Origin: a bacterium
GTDB taxonomy: Bacteria > Bacteroidota > Ignavibacteria > Kapaibacteriales > UBA7675
Length of the DNA: 64,000 nt
Direction of reading: 5' to 3'
Assembly: GCA_030430495.1 (NCBI GenBank)
Contig: JAUIKM010000008.1
Location: 1-64,000, forward strand
Of this stretch, positions 1-6,589 are shown one piece after another. How positions within the stretch are numbered: the first letter of the stretch is position 1; the number at the start of each line of letters is the position of its first letter. The notes beneath the pieces are model-generated. The model was given only the letters and a program-made list of their open reading frames with translations. It did not search any database and was not told the DNA's origin. Made by a program: the position numbers and the translations under genes.

Positions 1-185
1 GGACTTCGATGAAGGGCATCCCAATTGGAATTGAGAAATCTTACTTCAATTGAGTCAACTGCGATGCCGGCCGATTCTTTTACTCGTACTTCCGCGTTGG
101 CGTTGCAGCTACTGAGATAGCCGATGCTATGCCATACCGTCAGGCTGGCTGCAACAATGAAAAGCGATTTTAGTGTTGGTTTCAT
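1..185 (-). CDS. Exported immunity-like protein, family B (partial, C-terminus beyond window)
   Basis: This is the first part of a gene whose ATG lies at 185-183; the remainder runs off the left edge. The visible 61 residues start with a Sec signal peptide and are almost identical to residues 1-61 of the protein at 4670-5476: the two DNA stretches differ at only five positions, all within the 60 bases nearest the start codon. It is therefore a recent duplicate of that gene. By position at the end of the Rhs tip/immunity array it is inferred to be another exported immunity-like protein. No function is demonstrated by the sequence. Confidence 0.6.
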   Translation of the reverse strand, partial: MKPTLKSLFIVAASLTVWHSIGYLSSCNANAEVRVKESAGIAVDSIEVRFLNSNWDALHRS

Positions 186-251
186 GGTTTAATGCAAGCA
201 TTTTCACGAGCTATAAATCAAACTGATGTAGATTGCACAACCGCAAATCAC

Positions 252-740
252 TTAATCTTTCCAGTACTTTTCGAGTTTGCGCATAGTCAGTACGTGGTCC
301 TGTGGCAGGATATTCATCAGGTTCTCGAGCAGCATGCTGTCCAAAAGGTAATAGTCCGAATTGTATTGGAAAATTTCGAAGTTGTTGAACGACACCGTAT
401 CAGCGTTTTCATGCTCATCAACAAGCAATACAACAGTGCGTGCATCCATCGGGAATTCTGTCCTGCCTTCATACGGTTTTAGAGTTTGGTTCAGCGAATT
501 CACGATTGGACGGAAATATCTTTTACTCCGGATATCCAGTTTAATACCCATCAAGGTTGTATATCCAATCACCTCTTCAACAGTCAGAGGAGAGTTGGTC
601 AATACATCCCATGGGATGGAATATACTTCCATCCGGATAATCTCCGGCTGTACCGCAGATGATTCCGACTGTGAAAAAAGACAGTGGAACCCCAAAAAAA
701 CAGTTAAAAGCGCAAAACCGGCAGAATAGATTATTTTCAT
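252..740 (-). CDS. Small exported protein, immunity-like family B
   Basis: A 162-residue protein starting at the ATG at 740 (an in-frame GTG lies one codon upstream), with an AAAGAG Shine-Dalgarno sequence about 7 bases before it. Residues 1-24 form a signal peptide ending near FSQ. The mature part shares a pattern with the protein at 4670-5476: W-D-x-L-x-x-S-P-L, a helix containing LN, a strand with R-x-V-x-L-x-x, an aromatic N-D-YY/Y motif and a Leu-rich helix. That makes it a diverged family B member, much shorter than its paralog (268 residues). It lies downstream of the M91-like tip and lipoprotein. A role as exported immunity protein is inferred from context only. Confidence 0.55.
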   Translation of the reverse strand: MKIIYSAGFALLTVFLGFHCLFSQSESSAVQPEIIRMEVYSIPWDVLTNSPLTVEEVIGYTTLMGIKLDIRSKRYFRPIVNSLNQTLKPYEGRTEFPMDARTVVLLVDEHENADTVSFNNFEIFQYNSDYYLLDSMLLENLMNILPQDHVLTMRKLEKYWKD

Positions 741-980
741 CACTTTACTCTTTCCCTTTTGTCTGGACCTGCAACCTGAAGATTCTTGAATTCAACATGT
801 CGAGTTCATACTCTATTTGTATGTTTGCTCAGTCCTGAGATGAGGGTAGACGAATATCTTGAAGCTATTCTCCATACAACGGTCCGCCATCGTTGTGATC
901 CGGTATGCAGATGAAGAATAACAGACTCTGCATTAGCGTGTTTCGGGATAGCCGTCATGGCTCAAGTACGAACTGGCAAA

Positions 981-1691
981 TTAATTTCTCATCAGATTCA
1001 GGCAGCCTTTGATTACTCTCATTATCTGTCGTGTTTGATCGTATTCTTCGTCCGACATGAAATCCAGTGCTTCCCGGGAGTATTCCATTGCATTCACTGT
1101 TTCCACGACATATCGATTTACGCCAAGACCGGGCTTCCAAACCGCAATATAAAAACATGCTACGTCGCTTGCATCTCTGAACAAACTGGCGAATTCTGCA
1201 TCACAAGCTAATCGGCAGGATTTAAGCTTACTTTGCGTGCTGAGCGTCCACACGCGTGGTTCGTGTGCCGGAGAACACACAATCACAAACGTGGAGTCGA
1301 TTGAATTGATAATTGACATTGCAAATTGAGGCGTCATAGCGTGATGGTAATCAACTTGTAGGATGTTCACAACGCAATCGATTTCAACCCCTCGATTTCG
1401 TAGTAATAAATCATGAGAAGTAGCAGTTAATTGCGAATCAAGACTGTGTAACCCAGACTGCCTGAAAAGAGCGTGGTGATAGTTGTTGTCTGTGAAATAG
1501 AAAAAGTCTTGTGTCGATTCCAACATCTTGTTCGGAACTTGATACTGAAATGAGTGTATGCGCACTGAATCTCCAAACGCCATATCGGGATAGTCGCGTG
1601 AATCCCCGATGCAAGAAATCAATGCAAATACGCTAATGAAAGTGAATTTTGGAAGGATGTTCATAGCTTTTCGGCGATGTTTAATAAACAT
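981..1691 (-). CDS. Predicted lipoprotein paired with orphan M91-like Rhs tip (immunity candidate)
   Basis: A 236-residue protein whose ATG at 1691 overlaps the stop of the upstream orphan tip by 11 bases, so translation is probably coupled. An alternative ATG at 1664 would give a more compact signal peptide. The hydrophobic segment ends in the lipobox L-I-S-C, followed by IGD, so it is predicted to be a lipoprotein. The rest shows no recognised domain. Overlap with a toxin-like tip is the classic arrangement of polymorphic toxin and immunity genes; lipid anchoring suggests protection on the envelope side rather than in the cytoplasm. Immunity function is inferred. Confidence 0.6.
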   Translation of the reverse strand: MFIKHRRKAMNILPKFTFISVFALISCIGDSRDYPDMAFGDSVRIHSFQYQVPNKMLESTQDFFYFTDNNYHHALFRQSGLHSLDSQLTATSHDLLLRNRGVEIDCVVNILQVDYHHAMTPQFAMSIINSIDSTFVIVCSPAHEPRVWTLSTQSKLKSCRLACDAEFASLFRDASDVACFYIAVWKPGLGVNRYVVETVNAMEYSREALDFMSDEEYDQTRQIMRVIKGCLNLMRN

Positions 1692-2316
1692 AATCAGATG
1701 GTGTTGCTATCGGATATGAAGTTGGGCCCTGAACTGGCTTGACAACACTGGAATTGTTGTAGGTCTCCCGCGGTGGATACCCAAATTCCGCCCGTGTAGG
1801 ATTCTCGAAATTTAATATGACGTTTTGCTCTTCTTTCGGCAAATTTGGATCATGGTCGGCCGAGACGGACCTGGGGGTCGATTTCCCCTGATCCGCCAGA
1901 TACATGTGCCCCATTTCGTGAGACATTATTACGAAAGATGGAGTTTTACTGACATTCCCGTCAGGGGAAACATCCACTCTCGTCACCGGATAAAGGTACA
2001 CTGTTCCTGATCCGACACCCTGACGATATGCATTTTCAGGGCTTTGTTTTACTACCTGGTCGCCACCGCTGGATACAATATGGATTCTGTGAACATGTCT
2101 TGATTGTTCCAAACCTGAAACTGCATCCGACACTGGACCTTCGCTGCTTTTCAATTTTCGGTAATCCTCCTTTGCCAATTCTGTTGATTCCGCCGGCACA
2201 TCATTGGCACGTGTGAACTTCACCGTGTCCCCACTCGGATCCTTCAACCTCAAGGGATCATTCGCCGCATAATGATACGGACTTAAACTCCGATACTTCT
2301 CCCACAAAGCATCCAC
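1681..2316 (-). CDS. Orphan Rhs C-terminal tip with M91-like zinc metallopeptidase domain
   Basis: The frame is open from the Rhs core end (GRFTSVDALWEKYRS) through a 170-residue variable domain. The only start near it is a GTG inside the core fragment, without a Shine-Dalgarno sequence, so the piece may be silent unless recombined into a full rhs gene. Counting from that GTG (211 residues), H133-E-M-G-H137 forms a HExxH zinc site. It is followed by E171-N-P-T-R-A-E-F-G-Y-P-P-R-E-T-Y, a pattern characteristic of peptidase family M91 (NleD-like effector domains, also found as polymorphic toxin tips). The core ends at DPSGD, the usual tip boundary. Target and activity are unknown. Confidence 0.65.
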   Translation of the reverse strand: MDALWEKYRSLSPYHYAANDPLRLKDPSGDTVKFTRANDVPAESTELAKEDYRKLKSSEGPVSDAVSGLEQSRHVHRIHIVSSGGDQVVKQSPENAYRQGVGSGTVYLYPVTRVDVSPDGNVSKTPSFVIMSHEMGHMYLADQGKSTPRSVSADHDPNLPKEEQNVILNFENPTRAEFGYPPRETYNNSSVVKPVQGPTSYPIATPSDYVY

Positions 2317-2354
2317 GCTCGTAAACCGGCCGAGTTCATCGTCGAACTTGCGGC
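2229..2354. repeat. Rhs core-tip junction repeat, copy R1
   Basis: This stretch encodes (minus strand) the end of the Rhs core, RKFDDELGRFTSVDALWEKYRS through DPSGD in two parts. It matches copy R2 at 3343-3445 over about 100 bases with a handful of mismatches, and copy R3 inside the full-length rhs gene at 7164-7262. R1 retains the most core sequence of the two orphan copies, reaching back to the RKFDDEL codons before the similarity to rhs ends near 2354. Such a shared junction would let an orphan tip replace the expressed one by homologous recombination. Confidence 0.8.
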
Positions 2355-2400
2355 CATCGTTGTTGGCAGATGAATATTGACATTGGGTTCCTTGCCGATA

Positions 2401-2787
2401 TCAGGGATGTCTCATCTGTTGCTCAATCTTGCTAAAGACGCTATCTATTTGTGCAGGAGACAAGTAGGATTTTGCAAAGTAAGCATCCTTGAGTTGATGG
2501 CCTGATTTGCGATATTCCGAACTGATTCTTGTACCAACAGCGTAAGTTTTTAGTTCTTCATCCGATAGCAAGAGTTTTATCTGGAACAAGATGGCCGGCA
2601 AGTAATTTTGGCGTTGTGTGAATCTTGGAGGCTTAAATTGATCGTGGCAAGACCCGTTGTAGCGTTCGTACTCAATTTGTACGATCGTTCCCCAGGAAAG
2701 AAAAAGCGCTGAAACAAGCGCAACAATCAATAAAAACGTTCGCTTCAGGAAAGACCTGCTACTATTTGTCTTTTTCATCATTCTCAC
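2401..2787 (-). CDS. Small membrane-anchored protein paired with orphan Rhs tip 2 (immunity candidate)
   Basis: A 128-residue protein. The GTG at 2787 has an AAGGAGG sequence nine bases upstream and overlaps the end of the upstream orphan tip by 26 bases; ATG codons at 2781 and 2778 are alternatives. Residues about 13-35 form one hydrophobic segment after a basic N-terminus (signal anchor or uncleaved signal). The remaining 95 residues are soluble and rich in charged and aromatic residues. No family was recognised. Overlap with the tip suggests an immunity protein acting in the periplasm or at the inner membrane. Confidence 0.5.
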   Translation of the reverse strand: MRMMKKTNSSRSFLKRTFLLIVALVSALFLSWGTIVQIEYERYNGSCHDQFKPPRFTQRQNYLPAILFQIKLLLSDEELKTYAVGTRISSEYRKSGHQLKDAYFAKSYLSPAQIDSVFSKIEQQMRHP

Positions 2788-3430
2788 TGGTTTGTTCCTC
2801 CTTTTCTTCCTCTTCTTTGTTCAGTGTATAGCTGTCAATGAAATAATAACCGTCGTCAGCGGAAAATATCTGTAACCGGATATATCCTCTTTTTGCCAGC
2901 TCTTCGGGGTCGGTTTCGGTTCCTGTTGGCAAGAGTGTGTTTGAAATGATGGAGTTTACTTTTTGCTTGGCTTCATCTTTAGTCAATCCATCTCCAAATT
3001 CAAATGCCTCAACCAGTATGTTGCGGACTTCTTGCGTACAGCATCCGCCGGGCGGTAGAGCTCCTAGTTTAACAATTTCTTCTATTCTGGTAGATAGATA
3101 TTCCTCTGCTTCCGCCGATAAGTTGATCGACATTTTGTATACTTTTCGATCGTTGTCAACGTATTGCTGAATCGTGTGCATTTCACTGACAAGTCCGTCA
3201 TTACTTTTGACAAAATCACCGCCGGCAGGGAAATATTTGAGTTTCGAATTCTCATCAACTTTTACAGAAATTGCATTGTGACCGAAGGCTTCAAATATCC
3301 CATTTGTTGGCGCAGAAGTCATATAGTAAATGTTTACCACATCCCCACTCGGATCCTTCAACCTCAAGGGATCGTTCGCCGCATAGTGATACGGACTTAA
3401 ACTGCGATACTTCTCCCGGAAAGCGTCCAC
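2762..3430 (-). CDS. Orphan Rhs C-terminal tip of unknown fold (possible permuted papain-like)
   Basis: A 222-residue frame that begins (GTG) in the core fragment and continues past DPSGD into a variable domain of about 185 residues. The domain has FGHNAISV near its start and GGCCTQEVRNIL later. A His before a Cys in the chain resembles circularly permuted NlpC/P60- or LRAT-like enzymes, but this is a weak inference from motif order only. The C-terminus is a Glu/Lys-rich tail. There is no Shine-Dalgarno sequence before the GTG, and the core fragment is cut right before RFTSVD, so the gene may be a silent donor cassette. Confidence 0.5.
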   Translation of the reverse strand: MDAFREKYRSLSPYHYAANDPLRLKDPSGDVVNIYYMTSAPTNGIFEAFGHNAISVKVDENSKLKYFPAGGDFVKSNDGLVSEMHTIQQYVDNDRKVYKMSINLSAEAEEYLSTRIEEIVKLGALPPGGCCTQEVRNILVEAFEFGDGLTKDEAKQKVNSIISNTLLPTGTETDPEELAKRGYIRLQIFSADDGYYFIDSYTLNKEEEEKEEQTSENDEKDK

Positions 3431-3445
3431 GCTGGTAAAACGCTC
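3343..3445. repeat. Rhs core-tip junction repeat, copy R2
   Basis: About 100 bases encoding RFTSVDAFREKYRS to DPSGD on the minus strand, nearly identical to R1 (2229-2354). Beyond 3445 the similarity breaks off: the reading frame upstream of RFTSVD contains stop codons, and only a TTCGACGA remnant of the preceding core is visible. The break marks the boundary of the inserted or recombined cassette. Confidence 0.75.
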
Positions 3446-3475
3446 ACAACGTAATCACAGTCGTCGAAACCTGGA

Positions 3476-4327
3476 TCAATCATACCTGTTGGGGTAGTTG
3501 ATTGTGCCGAGTGTGTCGGCGGTGTATTCAAAATCCTGGCCGTGACTGTAGCGGATGTTGTATTTGACGATGGTGGAAGAGACCGGCTCGTTCCAGCCGT
3601 AGATTGCCCGGAACAGATCGCCGTACATCGTCAACTCCAACGAATCGCCATTTCTCACGCAGCTGGTTTCAAGGTCACCGAATTTCTCCGTGATCTGAGG
3701 GTTTTCTCTCTTGTATTCCGGTGTCAGCGCCAGAGAATAGTACTTCGACTTCAGGTGTATTCGCATCAGTTTGGTAAACATCTCTTCATCGAGTGTTTCA
3801 TCCATAAAATTGCGAACCATCGTCTGGGCATCGTTTTCTTCGAAGCCGCGGAGAAAATAGAATCTGCCGAAATTGTCGACGGCGATCATCTTGTATCTCG
3901 GAAGAATGTCGGCATCGATATTCTGTTCGTCGGCTGTGCCCTCGACCAACAGCAGTTGATCCAGGATACTGACAGTTGAATCGACAGAGAACTTCAGCAT
4001 GACAATTCTTTGTGTCGTGTCGCTACCGATCCAGGAATAACGCATGCGGATTCGTGCAACTCTACTTACGGGAGTTGTGCTTTCCAGAATTCCCCCCGGA
4101 AAAAAGTCGCGACGCATAATGCGGTAATCTTCGTGGTAGAACTGGTTGACCAGAACATCGACGCCGATGTTGAACATTCTCTCGTCCGACATCAAATCGG
4201 TCGAGATATCCAGTCCTGTGTCACTGAGACTGTGGGCAGACAGAGAGGAGTTCAGAGCGATGATTGTCAGAGCAGAGAAAAGGAGGAGCTTGAAGAGCCT
4301 TTGGGGATAGTCGACCATACTCTGCAT
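3476..4327 (-). CDS. Exported protein, immunity-like family A
   Basis: A 283-residue protein with ATG at 4327 and a good AAGGTGA Shine-Dalgarno sequence seven bases upstream. Residues 1-31 form a signal peptide (hydrophobic core LLLFSALTIIALNSS, cleavage near SAHS). It is a paralog of the protein at 5825-6589: both contain (V/F)D-(N/D)-x-G-x-x-Y/F-L-x-G-F-E-x-N-D in mid-protein, a following Y-Y/NYY helix, and a C-terminal strand pattern. Because the other copy overlaps the active rhs gene, this one is probably an immunity gene left behind by an earlier tip exchange. No domain of known activity is visible. Confidence 0.55.
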   Translation of the reverse strand: MQSMVDYPQRLFKLLLFSALTIIALNSSLSAHSLSDTGLDISTDLMSDERMFNIGVDVLVNQFYHEDYRIMRRDFFPGGILESTTPVSRVARIRMRYSWIGSDTTQRIVMLKFSVDSTVSILDQLLLVEGTADEQNIDADILPRYKMIAVDNFGRFYFLRGFEENDAQTMVRNFMDETLDEEMFTKLMRIHLKSKYYSLALTPEYKRENPQITEKFGDLETSCVRNGDSLELTMYGDLFRAIYGWNEPVSSTIVKYNIRYSHGQDFEYTADTLGTINYPNRYD

Positions 4328-4669
4328 TTTCAGTCACCTTGTTAATAGTTTGCCCGTGAGTGCGCACTTGCACTGTCAAGATATCCTTGCTTGTTAAAAG
4401 GACGACATATTGATCCTTTCATCTGGTCCTGAAATTAACTGTTTTTTCCATCTTCATGCTGATAATAAGATCGGGAGTATTTATTGTGACACTACTGCAA
4501 TCGACATGTAAAATGCAATTTACCAGCAAGTGCGGTCACAGTCAAATACTCAACTCTTGTCTGAGTGAGTTGACGCGCATCAGTTGACGCACTTCAATTG
4601 TGCTTTCCGCCGGCCCCGCTCAAGATCGAAAACTATGGTTTAGTTGTGCGAAGAATCGCATGTTTGTTT
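4328..4669. other. Gene-free spacer in the immunity array
   Basis: About 340 AT-rich bases between two exported-protein genes. The right part contains repeated GTTGACGC/GAGTTGA words near 4560-4595 but no convincing hairpin, RNA gene or coding frame. It should hold the promoter or leader of the gene at 3476-4327. Nothing else could be supported. Confidence 0.4.
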
Positions 4670-5476
4670 CTACCATCGGCTCTCAACATAGATCATTCGA
4701 GCAGATCTGACATCCGGCTGATTCAACAATACAGGGATCGACAAGCTGTCGGGAAATGTGCGGTCAATTTTCACATGCATAGTATCTCCTGGATCAATAA
4801 ATTCAAAACCCATGACTTTTCCATTCATATCGTAGAGTTTGTTGATCGTCATGTCATCGTTGTGAAAATCGTCAAGGAATTCCGCAAACTCGTCGCCATG
4901 CATGAAGTCCCAGACAGAAACGCGTTTCCGCAATATCGCAATCGTTTGATCCAGTTGCGAAAGGTGCTCGCTGAAAAGTCTCAGACTGGAATCCGTTTTA
5001 TCGGGGTCCCTGATTTTCGACATCTGTCTGAATAATAAATCCAGAACTTCCTTACTGCAGAAGTAGCTCGTATCATTCCAGTACATTTGGCAGTTAAAGC
5101 CATACTTGAACAACTGTTGAGACCCATCGCTACTATGCAGTCTTGCCACGAGCCGTATGTCTTCGAACGCCTGCGTCGTAGTTGAGTCCAGCTCTGTGTT
5201 TAACAAGTTGAGAAACTTACTGATGAACATAGGGTCATGTAACACTCTGTGGGTTGAGGGATTCTCTTCCCATATTGCGTATGCCGGAAGGGGACTTCGA
5301 TGAAGGGCATCCCAATTGGAATTGAGAAATCTTACTTCAATTGAGTCAACTGCGATGCCGGCCGATTCTTTTACTCGTACTTCCGCGTTGGCGTTGCAGC
5401 TACTGAGATAGCCGATGCCTTGCCATACCGTCAGGCTGGCTGCAACAATGAAAAGCGATTGTAGTGTCAGTTTCAT
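4670..5476 (-). CDS. Exported immunity-like protein, family B (full-length)
   Basis: A 268-residue protein. The open frame extends to 5629, but the ATG at 5476 is preferred: it starts a normal signal peptide (MKLTLQSLFIVAASL), has AGGAACG eight bases upstream, and is the point to which the duplicate at 1-185 is conserved. The ATG also overlaps (ATGA) the end of a decayed frame that could be a toxin remnant. The mature protein contains W-D-x-L-x-x-S-P-L and an aromatic Y-W-N-D-x-S-Y motif shared with the 162-residue protein at 252-740. It is inferred to be an orphan immunity protein. Confidence 0.6.
   Translation of the reverse strand: MKLTLQSLFIVAASLTVWQGIGYLSSCNANAEVRVKESAGIAVDSIEVRFLNSNWDALHRSPLPAYAIWEENPSTHRVLHDPMFISKFLNLLNTELDSTTTQAFEDIRLVARLHSSDGSQQLFKYGFNCQMYWNDTSYFCSKEVLDLLFRQMSKIRDPDKTDSSLRLFSEHLSQLDQTIAILRKRVSVWDFMHGDEFAEFLDDFHNDDMTINKLYDMNGKVMGFEFIDPGDTMHVKIDRTFPDSLSIPVLLNQPDVRSARMIYVESRW
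5292..5476. repeat. 185-bp duplication of the family B gene start
   Basis: This segment is repeated at 1-185 with five mismatches, and the part furthest from the start codon is identical for well over 100 bases. The left copy is cut by the window edge, so the true duplication is probably longer. It directly shows recent duplication within the array. Confidence 0.9.
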
Positions 5477-5710
5477 GGTCCAACGTTCCTGGTCAATATA
5501 GTTTGTCTTGGGTTTGTCAAATGTTCCTCCGGCGGTTGGGTGATCCCAGACTGTCGTCGGTCCCTGCGTCCAGAAAAGTATGGTGCCGCGGAAATCTGCG
5601 CTAGTTCCTTGTCCAGACGTTCTACCCATTTTGCATCAGTTCGGGCTTCCGGCCATTTCAGTTTCTTTGTTGATGACTCGTTTCTCTACCTATGTTCTAA
5701 CAAGTTTGAA
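5477..5710 (-). pseudogene. Possible decayed Rhs tip before a family B immunity gene
   Basis: Between two immunity-like genes the minus strand has two overlapping open frames with protein-like composition. One, from just after a TAG near 5700, reads STKKLKWPEARTDAKWVERL and onward and ends in TGA that overlaps the ATG at 5476 by four bases (ATGA), the same coupling seen between rhs and its immunity gene. The other reads ADFRGTILFWTQGPTTVWDH and onward into the signal-peptide frame. Neither has a start site or intact length. A frameshifted toxin remnant is plausible but unproven. The AT-rich rest of the 5477-5824 spacer holds nothing I recognise. Confidence 0.3.
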
Positions 5711-5824
5711 CTACTTGTCTATGTGGCTCTTCAGAGTCATTGGTTTTGCTCGTCGGAGTTGGAAAGCCAGAATTGCATATGTCAATTGCTGAATTGACTG
5801 ATAATATTGTTAAACTCGGCAATG

Positions 5825-6589
5825 CTAAAGTCTCAATTTCTTCATTTGAATCAACTGAGCATCGTTGCCAATAGTAAAGTCGTATCTAAACAGAACCTTG
5901 TCCAGACTCATGCCGTTTTCGAAGTCCACCTCGTGCGAGTATACTGTAACTTTGATGCCATTGGAAACGATTTCAACCTGCGGGGCAAGTTCCGAAACTT
6001 TGTCGTCTGTGTGAATATCCGCACTTTTATAGTAGTTGTAGTCTGCTGTTTCCAGATATAGTATTGCGCATTCTATCGCCTCTTGGTAGGTTAAATCATT
6101 TCCGAACACTCTACGAGCCAGGAACATGAAGTCGTTGGATTCGAACCCATGCAGGAGATAAACGATGCCGGAATCGTCAAACGCCAGGATGTATGGATGA
6201 TTGTCTCTGTGTGCATACACGCGAAAGAAACTTACATTATTTACTTTGACACTTGTCGAATGATCATACGCTCGGACGGTTTTCTCATGCCAAGGAGCAA
6301 TGATATCGTAGTGTTCAATGTCAAAATCGTGTCTTGCCTTTGAAATTTGTTCATGCAGTTCGTTCAATCGGTCCGCCCCGGACTGAATTGTTGCAATGTT
6401 GATTGCAATGTCCTTCATCTCGGACTTGTCCATTGCGTGAGTCGCAGGAGAATACACAATGAACACGGCTAACATAAACGCGGTCAATAATTCATTGCTT
6501 GCCGTGAATGTGCCTGTAAAGCTCCTGCCGCATAGATTTGCCCTTGGTTGTGTGGCGCTAGTAGTTCGTCTCGTTAAATGACGGTTCAT
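5825..6589 (-). CDS. Exported immunity-like protein coupled to the full-length Rhs gene (family A)
   Basis: A 254-residue protein whose ATG at 6589 overlaps the rhs stop (ATGA) and follows a strong GGAGGTGA Shine-Dalgarno sequence located inside the last rhs codons. This is direct evidence of translational coupling. A long basic N-region precedes a hydrophobic segment (about residues 34-46, cleavage near THAMD), so it is predicted to be exported. The mature part shares the G-F-E-x-N-D motif and flanking strands with the protein at 3476-4327. Polymorphic toxin systems place the cognate immunity gene exactly here, so it is the best candidate antidote to the HExxH tip. An exported antidote implies a toxin acting in the periplasm. 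Confidence 0.7.
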   Translation of the reverse strand: MNRHLTRRTTSATQPRANLCGRSFTGTFTASNELLTAFMLAVFIVYSPATHAMDKSEMKDIAINIATIQSGADRLNELHEQISKARHDFDIEHYDIIAPWHEKTVRAYDHSTSVKVNNVSFFRVYAHRDNHPYILAFDDSGIVYLLHGFESNDFMFLARRVFGNDLTYQEAIECAILYLETADYNYYKSADIHTDDKVSELAPQVEIVSNGIKVTVYSHEVDFENGMSLDKVLFRYDFTIGNDAQLIQMKKLRL

